This document shows, piece after piece, positions 16,893 to 26,063 of a stretch of DNA of 64,000 bases (positions are counted from its first letter, which is position 1; each line of letters starts with the position of its first letter). This DNA comes from Fidelibacterota bacterium (lineage in GTDB: Bacteria; Fidelibacterota; UBA8477; JABMPR01). The stretch lies in NCBI GenBank assembly GCA_021734325.1, contig JAIPJF010000011.1, forward strand, positions 1 through 64,000, given 5' to 3'. The notes under the pieces were generated by a model. That model was not told where the DNA came from. It saw nothing but the letters and a program-made list of their open reading frames with translations, and made no database searches. Both the position numbers and the translations under genes were made by a program.

Positions 16893-17378
16893 TCACCTGT
16901 TTAAATAAACGATCTCCCAATCGTCAGCGATGGTTCCAGCAAGGTATCCCACACCATATGAAATCCCTGCCCATATTACCACACCGATCATGGATTGGAC
17001 AGCATCCTGCTCAACGACGACCTGATTTCCATAGGCATCTGTCTCAGTTACCTCTGGACCCGCCAGAAGGGACAGCAGGCTGATACCAACACAGGATCCG
17101 GCACAAATCTTTCCGAAACGCTTGCCCTTGTCTTGTTTCGCCATGATCTGAATAACGTCTGTAAGCATAAAGGTCTGATCCTGTCCCATGATCTCCACGG
17201 TGACAGACTCCGGGGTCATACGCAAATTCTTACCCTCAAGATTCATACCGTTGGCGAGATAAATTTTTCCCTTTGGGTATTTCTGTGAAATATTTTGCGC
17301 ATTCATTGCCGGGACCATAAGCAACGTTATGAGCATGACTGTCAATCTTGTTAGATATTGCTTTGTGAACATCACCAC
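16893..17378 (-). CDS. Secreted or membrane protein of unknown function
   Basis: The 161 residues begin with a signal peptide (LTVMLITLLMVPAMNAQ, cleavage likely near 27), followed by a small beta-rich domain (GKIYLANGMNLEGKNLRMTPESV) that looks like a translation of a YxNG repeat strand, then two hydrophobic glycine-rich stretches (about 91-106 and 129-148). The third codon is an alternative Met start. It lies 16 bp before arsC on the same strand. I recognise no family. Confidence 0.6.
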   Translation of the reverse strand: MVMFTKQYLTRLTVMLITLLMVPAMNAQNISQKYPKGKIYLANGMNLEGKNLRMTPESVTVEIMGQDQTFMLTDVIQIMAKQDKGKRFGKICAGSCVGISLLSLLAGPEVTETDAYGNQVVVEQDAVQSMIGVVIWAGISYGVGYLAGTIADDWEIVYLNR

Positions 17379-17578
17379 TCCTCAAATTTTTTAGGCCCAT
17401 CGATTGGTCATAAATTTACTCGGAATTAGAACCGGGGAAAGGCCAAGCTTTTGGTTTAAATATTTTAGTATCAACTATTGGTCACCCTTCGCCACATTTC
17501 AAAACAATTGCTTTTTTAGTGCGTTACATTATCTTGTGAATGCTATTTATCTAAAGACGTTCTATTAGTAAGGTTCTC

Positions 17579-18058
17579 ATGACCATTGACCAAACAGACA
17601 AATTGATACTCGATATCCTGCAAAAGGATGGGAGGACTTCAAATGCCGAACTTGCCCGTCGCATTAATATGTCCCCTCCGCCCACCCTTGAGCGGGTAAA
17701 AAAGTTGGAGCGAAGTGGACTGATAAAAAGTTATGTGGCTCTCCTTGATCCGCGCAAGTTGGGTATCACCTGTTTCACCTATGTCGAGGTAACACTGGTA
17801 AAGCATGGCAGCGAGAATGTGGGTCGCTTTATGGAGGCCATTACCCAGCTGGACGAGGTCATGGAATGCCACCATATTACCGGTGGCGCAGACTTCCTGT
17901 TAAAGGTTGCCAGCCGTGATATCCCTGATTATGAGAATTTTATTCTCCACAAGCTCACGGCCCTTCCCGAGGTACAGAATCTTAAAACCATGGTCGTGCT
18001 CTCTACCCTGAAACATGAAACCAGATTTTCTTCGCCACCCATAGACGAAAGTCCCTGA
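17579..18058 (+). CDS. Lrp/AsnC-family transcriptional regulator
   Basis: The 159 residues contain an N-terminal winged HTH (TDKLILDILQKDGRTSNAELARRI, then MSPPPTLERVKKLERSGLI) and a C-terminal RAM/ligand domain (ECHHITGGADFLLKVASRD). Such regulators sense amino acids. The stop is 10 bp before hom, so it probably leads the operon and controls methionine or threonine genes behind it. Upstream, TTG, 19 bases and TATCTTG are compatible with a Bacteroidota-style promoter, but this is weak evidence. Confidence 0.93.
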   Translation: MTIDQTDKLILDILQKDGRTSNAELARRINMSPPPTLERVKKLERSGLIKSYVALLDPRKLGITCFTYVEVTLVKHGSENVGRFMEAITQLDEVMECHHITGGADFLLKVASRDIPDYENFILHKLTALPEVQNLKTMVVLSTLKHETRFSSPPIDESP

Positions 18059-18068
18059 GGATAAACAC

Positions 18069-19103
18069 GTGAGCCACAAAAAACATTTTATAGCCCTAAT
18101 CGGATTTGGAACTGTTGCCCAGGGATTATGTCAAATCCTGCACGATAAACGGGCTGAACTATTCGCTGAATATGATTTTGATTTTGAGATCATCGCCGTT
18201 ACCACCCGCTCCAGGGGAACCATGTACCATCCCCAGGGTCTTTCCCTTTCGTATCTACTGGAACTGGCCGCCACAACTGACCCATTTTCTGATCACCTTA
18301 TTAACTGGGATGCCGAGGACATGATCCGAAATTCCAATGCAACTATCATTGTAGAGCTTGCCCATTCAGACTTACAGTCCGGTGAACCTGCCATCACCCA
18401 TTGTCGGACAGCTCTTGGAACAAAAAAGCATGTGATCTGTGGGAACAAGGGTCCTGCCACACTGGCCTATAACGAACTAAAGTCATTGTCAGCCAAAGAA
18501 GGTTTGCATTTCTTAAATGAAGCAACTGTCCTCAGTGGAACACCCGTATTCAGTCTCATGCAAAAAACTCTGGCTGGAAACAAGGTGCTGCGTATCCGCG
18601 GCATTCTGAACGGCGCCACCAATTTCATGCTCAGCGAGATGGAAAGCGGCTCTGAATATGAACAAGCTATTGAAGCAGCTATGGCCAAGGGCTATCTGGA
18701 AGCCGATAGAACAGCTGACGTGGAAGGATATGATGCCCAGGCAAAACTCACGATCCTGGCAAACATCCTGATGGATCACCCTCTTCAAGTGAAGGATGTT
18801 CAATGCAGAGGTATCAGCAAGCTGCGGCCACATGATATCCTTGCAGCCAAAGCTGAGAACAAGCGTTGGAAACTGGTCGCCACACTGGAGCGAGAGCGCC
18901 AAAACATTCACGCAGAAGTAAAGCCGGAGAAACTTTCATTAAGCGACCCGCTGGCCCAGATCATGGGAACAGCAAATTCCATTACCATTTCCACCGATCT
19001 GCTTGGTGACGTGACCATTACAGGCCCAGGTGCTGGAAAAATTGAAACTGGCTATGCAATCCTGTCAGATCTGCTAACCATAAATAGGGGGGAATCATCA
19101 TGA
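18069..19103 (+). CDS. hom: Homoserine dehydrogenase
   Basis: Makes homoserine from aspartate semialdehyde in the threonine/methionine pathway. The 344-residue protein has the N-terminal Rossmann motif IGFGTVAQGL, the catalytic-region GNKGPATLAY and the family signature RTADVEGYDAQAKLTIL. There is no C-terminal ACT domain, so the usual threonine feedback site is missing. It starts with GTG at 18069 behind AGGA. The last four bases overlap the next start (ATGA). Confidence 0.92.
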   Translation: MSHKKHFIALIGFGTVAQGLCQILHDKRAELFAEYDFDFEIIAVTTRSRGTMYHPQGLSLSYLLELAATTDPFSDHLINWDAEDMIRNSNATIIVELAHSDLQSGEPAITHCRTALGTKKHVICGNKGPATLAYNELKSLSAKEGLHFLNEATVLSGTPVFSLMQKTLAGNKVLRIRGILNGATNFMLSEMESGSEYEQAIEAAMAKGYLEADRTADVEGYDAQAKLTILANILMDHPLQVKDVQCRGISKLRPHDILAAKAENKRWKLVATLERERQNIHAEVKPEKLSLSDPLAQIMGTANSITISTDLLGDVTITGPGAGKIETGYAILSDLLTINRGESS

Positions 19104-20290
19104 GCCTTGATCTCAAAGGTAAAGGCATTAATACAAGGGTGACACATGCAGGGGAAAACCCTGACTCAGTTCATGGCAGTGTATCCGTACCAATCTATCA
19201 GACCTCAACATTCAAATTTCGCGATGCGGATCATGGCGCTCAATGTTTCACAGGTGAGGAGCAGGGCTATATCTATACCCGGGTCGGAAACCCGACCATC
19301 AACACCTTTGAGGAGGCTGTTACCGAACTGGAACATGGATTTGCTGGAATCGCCACCTCTACGGGTATGGCGGCAGTGACCAGTATTTACATGACCTATC
19401 TCGGTGCCGGTTTGCACATGGTCGGGACAGATGCGGTGTATGGTTCCTCGAGAATGGTCATGGAAAATGAATTTAGCCGCTTTGGTGTGGAGCACTCCTT
19501 TGTAGACACAGCAGACCTTGACAAAGTCCGGTCTGCCATGCGATCGAACACCAAACTCCTGTATATCGAGACTCCGGCAAACCCAACCATCAAGCTGACC
19601 GATATTGCCGCCTGTGCCGATATCGCCCATGAGCATGGTGCGCTTCTGGTGGTGGACAATACCTTTATGAGTCCCATTCTGCAGAATCCCCTTGAGCTCG
19701 GGGCAGATATTGTTCTTCACAGTATTACCAAATATATCAATGGACATACGGACGTGGTTGGTGGAGTGATCATTACCAAGACCGAAGATGAGTTCACCCG
19801 GATAAAAAACGTGATCATCTCCACTGGCGGTACGATGGACCCCCATCAGAGCTGGCTGGTGCTGCGCGGCATGAGAACATTGTCGCTCAGGGTTGATCGT
19901 GCTCAGGCGAATGCTCAAAAACTGGCAGAATTCCTGGAAACCCATCCAAAAATCGATTGGGTGCGCTATCCCGGATTAAAATCTCATCCCCAACATGATC
20001 TGGCCAAGCGCCAGATGAAGGGCTACGGCTCCATGATCAGTTTTGAGGTTAAAGGCGGGGTTGCAGGCGGTAAAGTTGTCTTAAACCATGTTAAAATTCC
20101 TCAGCTTGCGGTGTCCCTGGGTGGCTATGAGTCTCTGATCCAGCACCCCGCTTCCATGACCCATCATAATATCCCGGACGATGAACGACTGGCTGCAGGG
20201 ATCAGTGATGGTCTTGTTCGCCTTGCCGTTGGAACTGAGGATGTTGAGGATTTATTGGCAGACCTGGAACAGGCATTGGCCCTGGTTTAA
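19100..20290 (+). CDS. Cys/Met metabolism PLP-dependent enzyme (methionine gamma-lyase-like)
   Basis: The 396-residue protein is of the cystathionine gamma-synthase/lyase fold. Seen are Y59-x-R61 for phosphate binding of the neighbouring subunit, Y114 stacking or catalytic tyrosine, and K211 in SITKYINGH, the PLP lysine. Overall closest in my reading to methionine gamma-lyase (PHQSWLVLRGMRTL, LIQHPASMTH), but position 116 is Ser where classical methionine lyases have Cys, so cystathionine lyase/synthase or acyl-homoserine sulfhydrylase activity is possible. Translational coupling to hom favours a role in sulphur amino acid metabolism from homoserine. A terminator follows. Confidence 0.88.
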   Translation: MSLDLKGKGINTRVTHAGENPDSVHGSVSVPIYQTSTFKFRDADHGAQCFTGEEQGYIYTRVGNPTINTFEEAVTELEHGFAGIATSTGMAAVTSIYMTYLGAGLHMVGTDAVYGSSRMVMENEFSRFGVEHSFVDTADLDKVRSAMRSNTKLLYIETPANPTIKLTDIAACADIAHEHGALLVVDNTFMSPILQNPLELGADIVLHSITKYINGHTDVVGGVIITKTEDEFTRIKNVIISTGGTMDPHQSWLVLRGMRTLSLRVDRAQANAQKLAEFLETHPKIDWVRYPGLKSHPQHDLAKRQMKGYGSMISFEVKGGVAGGKVVLNHVKIPQLAVSLGGYESLIQHPASMTHHNIPDDERLAAGISDGLVRLAVGTEDVEDLLADLEQALALV

Positions 20291-20318
20291 AAAACGCTAT
20301 TCGTGGTTCGATTTCTTC

Positions 20319-20349
20319 AAACCCTGATGCTTGTTCGTCAGGGTTTTTT
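20319..20349 (+). terminator. Rho-independent terminator of lrp-hom-lyase operon
   Basis: AAACCCTGA, a 10-base loop, TCAGGG and a run of six T: a clean stem of nine pairs including the A-U base, 28 bp beyond the stop. Confidence 0.88.
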
Positions 20350-20425
20350 ATTCGCCTTTTCTTGTGAGAATCATACCTTATGATAATGAATTTCATTCTG
20401 AATAATCACCCATATCGAGGTCGTC

Positions 20426-21697
20426 ATGTCCAGCAAATATATCCTGTTTTTCTTAAGCCTGAGTGTCCTGATAAGCTGTAGTGGTCCCACAATGATGTCA
20501 GCTAAAAACAAACCTCTTCAAGGTGTCAACATTACCATCGACCCAGGTCATGGCGATTCGGAAGCCTATGATAATTTTCGGGTCGGCCCCAGCGGAGAGC
20601 GGGAAGAGTGGATCAATTTGCGGGTAGCTAAAACCTTGAACAAAATGCTTTCCAGGGCAGGGGCTAATGTCCTGCTCTCCCGGTCAGAGGATAAGGATCT
20701 CAGCCTGGGAGGACGTGCTACGCTGGCAAAAAAACATCATTCAGACCTTCTGATTTCGATTCATCATAATGGATCCGGAGTCGATTTTGATATGGACCTA
20801 CCCATTGTATACTTTTTCGGCCCCGCCTCACAGAATCCGGCTTCAGTTGATTTTGCGAAGATTCTAATCCAGGGAATGCGGGAAAAGATGACCTTTGAGC
20901 AAGCACAGATGGGGGCCGTGTATAGTGATTACCTTATCTATGATTCCGGGACATCCATTCTGCGTAATACAATCGATCAAATGCCCGGCGTCATTGGAGA
21001 AGGAGGCTTTTTTACCCACCCGAAAGGGGAAGCCCGGTTGAAATCAAAGCATTACAACAAGCTCGAAGCAGAGGTTTACTACGAAGCCATTCTGAAATAT
21101 TTTGAACGTGGTCTACCGATCGCTAATCCTTCCCTTGACAAGGGTCAGAACTTTCTGGATATGACCAAGGCTATTGAATTCAAACTTGATGATGGTCTTG
21201 GATCCACCGATTTTGATATTGCTTCTCTTCAGATCCTCCAGGATGGTGACACACTTGAAGCAAAATGGGATGCCGTAACAGGGATCCTCTCTGCCGTGCC
21301 ACTGTCCAGCGGAAAAGATGAAGTCACCTTTCATGTCTTTGGTAGAAACTTGCGGGGTAATGCGCTTCATCCACGTCCGTTTACCTTCGTCACAGAGCAG
21401 GGTGCCAGATGGAAATCTTATTCTAGCTGGCAAGCTGCCTTTGATCAGGCGGACTCATTGGTCTCAAAACTGGGGACACAGGACTCATCCTCAACTGAAG
21501 ACGAATTATTTCTCCTGTCTGAGGCAATAAGGCTATATCAGGTGAGTCTGGAGATTCAGATCGTACATCCAAAGGCCCGCTTCGCGGAGGAACAGATATT
21601 GACCCTTCTGGAAATGAAACAACTCTTGTCTGGGGATGATATGGAAAGTGAAATTAGGGAACAGAGACAAAGACTTTCGGAATATTATCCTGATTAA
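20426..21697 (+). CDS. N-acetylmuramoyl-L-alanine amidase-like lipoprotein
   Basis: The 423 residues begin with a lipoprotein signal ending LSVLISC (lipid on C18). An Amidase_3 domain follows (about 35-230): ITIDPGHG gives the first zinc His, EEWINLRVA the zinc Glu, SIHHNGS the second His and VIGEGGFFTH the catalytic Glu. This predicts cleavage of peptidoglycan stem peptides in the periplasm. The remaining 190 residues look like a beta domain followed by a helical tail, not recognised; possibly a partner-binding region. Confidence 0.87.
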   Translation: MSSKYILFFLSLSVLISCSGPTMMSAKNKPLQGVNITIDPGHGDSEAYDNFRVGPSGEREEWINLRVAKTLNKMLSRAGANVLLSRSEDKDLSLGGRATLAKKHHSDLLISIHHNGSGVDFDMDLPIVYFFGPASQNPASVDFAKILIQGMREKMTFEQAQMGAVYSDYLIYDSGTSILRNTIDQMPGVIGEGGFFTHPKGEARLKSKHYNKLEAEVYYEAILKYFERGLPIANPSLDKGQNFLDMTKAIEFKLDDGLGSTDFDIASLQILQDGDTLEAKWDAVTGILSAVPLSSGKDEVTFHVFGRNLRGNALHPRPFTFVTEQGARWKSYSSWQAAFDQADSLVSKLGTQDSSSTEDELFLLSEAIRLYQVSLEIQIVHPKARFAEEQILTLLEMKQLLSGDDMESEIREQRQRLSEYYPD

Positions 21698-21707
21698 AAC
21701 TAATCAG
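21690..21707. terminator. AT-rich hairpin between convergent genes
   Basis: CTGATTA-AAAC-TAATCAG is a perfect 7-bp stem spanning the amidase stop codon, placed between two convergent stops. Only weak T runs flank it, so terminator function is tentative. Confidence 0.35.
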
Positions 21708-21710
21708 AAT

Positions 21711-22892
21711 TTATTGCTCTATATATTCCCACAGATCCGAGTGGAGTAACTCATAAAGCACCTCCATCTCTTGCTCTGGGACCTGACACATTACAAAGCC
21801 AAATAAAGGATATTCCCGAAAGTTCGTTTTTCGGAGCTCATATAACTTTTTGATCTTTTTTAACAATTTGTCATAATTAAAACTTAATATTTTTTTTCCA
21901 TCAACTCCAGTGCCGTTATTCATAACCACCAAAGCGTGAACAACCCCCGCATCTACTGAAAGAATTTTATCCCAATCCGGTTTGATCCCTTTAAAGATGT
22001 GTTCGTACAGATTCATTCCCCATGCATACCATGCTAGGTCAGGAGTAGAACACCATCCACCAAAACGAAGTGGGTTAATTTCGATTGTGTTTATCTCCAG
22101 CTTGGATGTGATGCGAAGTTCAATATGGGCGGGATAATTGGTAAAGCTGAATATTCCCCCCAGGACCTTGAGATAATTTTCAATCGTTTTCAGGTATTGT
22201 CGCATGATGCCTACAGAACTTATATATACGCGGTCATTCATATCTGTCTCGGAAGCAAACAGATGCTTCATGAGATTCAAAACAACAGGCTCTCCCTGAT
22301 CATCAAAATAACAGTCTACTGCAAACTCATCCCCTTTGATCTGCGCTTCGATGATGAATTTGCGATTATTCAGTACAGCGTCTGGATAGAGCTCCTGATC
22401 CCCCTGGATTGATTCATCGATACTTTCCAGAACTTTAATCCAGGCCTCTCTGTTTTTTACACCATGAACCCCCAGGCTAAAGAATCCGACAGAAGGCTTG
22501 ACGACAAGGGGGAAGGGTAGTGTCTCTGAATTCAGAGTTCTTAATTTATTATAATCAAACTCCTGGAAATAAAAATTCGGGTGTCGGTCCTTGAGTCTTC
22601 TACGGAACAGGACTTTATCTTTTGCTTCATGAATATGCTTTATGTATTCGTGGTCAGTGACATGGCTGTATATCCACGTTAAAGCATTTTCCGAGTTTGT
22701 ATATATTCTTATCGCCGGGTTCTTTTTGAGCTTCGCTATTGCATCACGTTCACTTAGAAAGTTAGTTTTTGTATGGATAAGGATATTCTTAGCAATCGCA
22801 GTTTTAACAACGGGAATATTAAACTCGTATATTGATTGTTTTAAAAAATCAGACACGTAAGGACCGTCGATCAAAAAGATGGTTTCAGACAT
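21711..22892 (-). CDS. ATP-grasp domain ligase
   Basis: I start at the internal Met (MSETIFLIDGPY) because GGAG sits 8 bases before it; the track start adds 21 residues overlapping the upstream gene. ATP-grasp landmarks: the nucleotide lysine in PLVVKPSVGFFSLGVHG, the acidic FIIEAQIKGDEFAVDCYFDD, and the metal-binding IEINPLRFGGW. The pattern is that of carboxylate-amine ligases related to amino-acid or dipeptide ligases. A C-terminal helical segment follows. It lies 46 bp behind a transglutaminase-fold gene on the same strand. Substrates are unknown. Confidence 0.8.
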   Translation of the reverse strand: MSETIFLIDGPYVSDFLKQSIYEFNIPVVKTAIAKNILIHTKTNFLSERDAIAKLKKNPAIRIYTNSENALTWIYSHVTDHEYIKHIHEAKDKVLFRRRLKDRHPNFYFQEFDYNKLRTLNSETLPFPLVVKPSVGFFSLGVHGVKNREAWIKVLESIDESIQGDQELYPDAVLNNRKFIIEAQIKGDEFAVDCYFDDQGEPVVLNLMKHLFASETDMNDRVYISSVGIMRQYLKTIENYLKVLGGIFSFTNYPAHIELRITSKLEINTIEINPLRFGGWCSTPDLAWYAWGMNLYEHIFKGIKPDWDKILSVDAGVVHALVVMNNGTGVDGKKILSFNYDKLLKKIKKLYELRKTNFREYPLFGFVMCQVPEQEMEVLYELLHSDLWEYIEQ

Positions 22893-22938
22893 CACTGCTT
22901 CTCCGGTATTCTTTAACAGATATGAGTGGGGTGATCCT

Positions 22939-24393
22939 TTAGAACTGCTCTTCAAGAACCTTGATCTTGATATTGCCCAGGACTGGAATAAGATCCGTTA
23001 GATTTTCGAAATCACCTTCGAGCAGGGCAATATGGGTAACATCAGCTGGAAATTGGTTAAGGCTGGGATCCACATCCACCCACTCGCCGTTGATGGCTAC
23101 AACTGGCCATGCGTGAAAAAGGAATTTTCCCTGAAGATAAACCAGACCAATATGAATCTTGGTTGGAATTCCACCGGCCCGACTCAGGGCTGTATACAGC
23201 GTTGTGTGTTCTGTACAATCTCCCACACCCGTATTAAGAATATCTACAGCACCGGAGATGCTGGCCACAGGTCTTTTTTCCAGATAGCCAAAGACCCACG
23301 CAGTGAGAGCCTCACTGGGATGCTCCTGATTATCCTTCTTGGAGAGTATTCGCTCAAGCTGTCCTAAGATGCTCGGGTGCTGGCTCTGTATCATTTCAGT
23401 GGATTTGAGATGTTTATTGACCTCCGCAGGATCGACTCTTGTGGCTTTTTTACTGAGCTGGAGTTTGAGGGGAAGTGTACTGATGATGGTCTGTCTCTCA
23501 TTGCTAAGCGTCTCAATGCTCTCCGCTTTTATCCCATCGATCTCCAGGACCAGCTTTTTCAACTTTTCAGGATTCCGTATCCAGGTATTCGGTTTTACAG
23601 CAAAACCACTCAGCAGGTCTACTTCAGGGGTTTGTGGCCTGGCCATCGCCTCTTCCGGTGTCGTTCTCTCCATGGTCATCCCCATGATGGTCTCTTCTTT
23701 GTAGGTTAGGCCGTTGTCATCAAGCCACATGATCGATGGAATGCCCTTGAAATCGATCCTTAGTTTGTTGAGGATCATTTTATTACTGCTAATCTCCTGG
23801 ACTTCTTTCCCTTCATGACTGATAAACACATCTGCCATCTCGTTTGACATGGGGTCGTAGGCTGGTACGCGAATAGTTTGACCCTTGACGATACCTTTAC
23901 TGGCCACCATGGGCTGAATGGCGGTATAGGTATAGAGATCCTCGGGGACATCGATCACACTCACGCTCGTGTCCTTACCCTGGATGAATCTGAGCGTCAT
24001 TTTTGTACCTGATTTATCACCGATTATGTGAGTAGAATATTGATCCGACAACATTATGAAGGAAAAATGATTCAATCGGAAAAGCGTGTCCATACGGGCG
24101 CTGGTTTCCAGATGAACTTCAGATTCCAGACCGCCGAACACCACATTCAGATGGGTGGAGCTTTTAATTCTGTATCCATCCTTGGCTTGGTTCTCAATGG
24201 TAGAAACAGAATGACCCATTTTTCGCCCTTCATGGAAAATATTCATCCATTCAGATTCATCTGGTAGGTTTTTAAGTCCGGTTTCCAGTGAAACGTAGCT
24301 TGAGTTTCCATCAAAATAGGCGGTATAGATCAAGCTCCCGATCAGGACTATCCAAATCGTAATTAATAAAAATAGATATACTTTTCTTTTCAT
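22939..24393 (-). CDS. Membrane-anchored transglutaminase-like protease
   Basis: The 484 residues have one N-terminal membrane helix (5-25), a large beta-rich periplasmic region (about 45-270), and a C-terminal transglutaminase fold (about 360-450). The catalytic triad appears complete: C393 in GVGDCTEHTTLY, H427 in FLFHAWPVV and an Asp in WVDVDPSLNQ (D440 or D442). Most bacterial proteins of this type act as peptidases or amidases. It leads a probable two-gene operon with the ATP-grasp ligase. Domain order resembles other FCB lasso-like membrane transglutaminases of unknown role. Confidence 0.82.
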   Translation of the reverse strand: MKRKVYLFLLITIWIVLIGSLIYTAYFDGNSSYVSLETGLKNLPDESEWMNIFHEGRKMGHSVSTIENQAKDGYRIKSSTHLNVVFGGLESEVHLETSARMDTLFRLNHFSFIMLSDQYSTHIIGDKSGTKMTLRFIQGKDTSVSVIDVPEDLYTYTAIQPMVASKGIVKGQTIRVPAYDPMSNEMADVFISHEGKEVQEISSNKMILNKLRIDFKGIPSIMWLDDNGLTYKEETIMGMTMERTTPEEAMARPQTPEVDLLSGFAVKPNTWIRNPEKLKKLVLEIDGIKAESIETLSNERQTIISTLPLKLQLSKKATRVDPAEVNKHLKSTEMIQSQHPSILGQLERILSKKDNQEHPSEALTAWVFGYLEKRPVASISGAVDILNTGVGDCTEHTTLYTALSRAGGIPTKIHIGLVYLQGKFLFHAWPVVAINGEWVDVDPSLNQFPADVTHIALLEGDFENLTDLIPVLGNIKIKVLEEQF

Positions 24394-24560
24394 ATACTTC
24401 CATTTTCCAGATTCAGCGGGCTACAAGAAAGTATTTTCCATTAACCCTGTGGGAATGAATTTAGACGGGTTCGGCGGGTATGGAAGAAAATCCACTGGCC
24501 GATCAGTTCCAGGGGAAACATTTTAAATGATCAGAAACCAGATGCTGGAGGAACAATACC

Positions 24561-25007
24561 ATGCAATCATCAGCAACAAGCGTTCAGGAATACCTCAATG
24601 AATTACCGGAGGATCGACAGCGACAAATTGGAACAGTCAGAAAAACGATCCTTGACAATCTGCCTCAAGGGTATGAGGAGGTGATGAATTGGGGAATGAT
24701 CGCGTATCAGGTACCTCTGCAGGTTTATGCTGACACATACAACAAAAAACCCCTCCTGTTTGCTGCTTTGGCATCCCAGAAAAACTACATGTCCCTATAT
24801 CTTTCCGGAATCTATATGTATTCTGACAGGCAAAAGAGCTTTGAGCAGAATTATCGGAAGACAGGCAAGCGCTATGATGTGGGCAAGTCTTGTGTTCGAT
24901 TCAGAAAGCTGGATGATCTGCCTCTGGATCTGATTGCTGAAACGATCAAATCCCTGCCAATGGACACATTCATTAGCCATGCCAAGTCAGTGAAGAGAAA
25001 AAAGTAG
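24561..25007 (+). CDS. DUF1801 (YdhG-like) protein
   Basis: The 148-residue soluble protein matches DUF1801: the VQEYLNELPEDRQRQIGTVRKTIL opening, EEVMNWGMIAYQVP, then FAALASQKNYMSLYL and a C-terminal SCVRFRKLDDLPLDLI. The fold is YdhG-like; a phosphate- or metal-related role has been suggested for relatives, none demonstrated that I can cite. GGAGGAA precedes the ATG. It stands alone, convergent with the peptide transporter operon. Confidence 0.88.
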   Translation: MQSSATSVQEYLNELPEDRQRQIGTVRKTILDNLPQGYEEVMNWGMIAYQVPLQVYADTYNKKPLLFAALASQKNYMSLYLSGIYMYSDRQKSFEQNYRKTGKRYDVGKSCVRFRKLDDLPLDLIAETIKSLPMDTFISHAKSVKRKK

Positions 25008-25034
25008 GAAGTACCCGCACTATCCTGATCTGAC

Positions 25035-26063
25035 TCAGTGTAGATCTGTTTTATTTTTCCCTTTTACGATGGGGCAGGCCACAAAATGCCCTGCGGCATG
25101 CTCTTCAAATACTGGCTTTGTTTCGGCACAGGAGGTCTGGGCGATGGGACACCTGGTCCGGAAGGCACAGCCGCTGGGTTTGTTCAGGGGTGTCGGAACA
25201 TCTCCCTTTAACACGATACGCTTACGATTCTTCCTTGAAGGGTCGGGCAGGGGAACTGCTGACAGAAGCGCCTGACTATAGGGGTGTCTTGGGTGGTGAT
25301 AGACTTCATCAGCATTCCCATATTCGGCCATATCACCGAGATACATGACTGCGATCTTGTCGGATATGTGTTCAACAACAGAAAGATCATGGGCAATAAA
25401 CAGATAAGAAACATCAAACTCTGCCTGGAGGTCCATCATCAGGTTGATCACCTGAGCCTGAATGGATACATCCAGGGCTGAAACCGGTTCATCACAAATG
25501 ATCAGGTCCGGATTGGTGGCCAGGGCACGGGCAATTCCAACTCGCTGTCTTTGACCACCGGAAAACTCATGGGGATAACGTCGGGCTTGTTCAGGTTGAA
25601 GTCCCACTTTGTCCAAAAGCCAAGCGACTCGATCCATTTGTTCTTTTCCGTTCATCTTTGTGTGCAGCTGCAATGGTTCGCTAATGATCTGGGCCACCGT
25701 CATACGGGGGTTGAGGGATGCATAGGGATCCTGAAAAATCATCTGGATGCGGGAACGATATTTTCTCACCTGACCTGAGCTTAATTTGGTAAAATCCACT
25801 ATCTCGTCCCCAAAATGATACTCAATGGAACCCCCGATTTCCACATCAGGGGAGACGTGGCGAAGAATATTGATCATGGCGCGACCGACTGTTGTCTTGC
25901 CGCAACCTGATTCACCGACCATGCCCACGATCTGTTTGCGATCGATGGAAAATGAAATACCATCTACGGCTTTTACCGTTGCCACCCGTTTGGAAATGAC
26001 ACCGCCATGAACTGGAAAATGCACGGAAAGATTCTTTACATCGACCAGTCTGTTATTGCTCAT
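25035..26063 (-). CDS. Peptide ABC transporter ATPase, OppF/DppF type
   Basis: The 342-residue ABC ATPase has Walker [12 protein letters not shown], the Q-loop [12 protein letters not shown], signature [15 protein letters not shown], Walker [13 protein letters not shown] and the C-terminal oligopeptide extension with cysteines ([16 protein letters not shown]) that in relatives holds an iron-sulphur cluster. It starts within the stop of the preceding ATPase gene (ATGA overlap). It is the last gene of the transporter operon and of normal length, unlike its partner. Confidence 0.93.
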   Translation of the reverse strand: MSNNRLVDVKNLSVHFPVHGGVISKRVATVKAVDGISFSIDRKQIVGMVGESGCGKTTVGRAMINILRHVSPDVEIGGSIEYHFGDEIVDFTKLSSGQVRKYRSRIQMIFQDPYASLNPRMTVAQIISEPLQLHTKMNGKEQMDRVAWLLDKVGLQPEQARRYPHEFSGGQRQRVGIARALATNPDLIICDEPVSALDVSIQAQVINLMMDLQAEFDVSYLFIAHDLSVVEHISDKIAVMYLGDMAEYGNADEVYHHPRHPYSQALLSAVPLPDPSRKNRKRIVLKGDVPTPLNKPSGCAFRTRCPIAQTSCAETKPVFEEHAAGHFVACPIVKGKNKTDLH

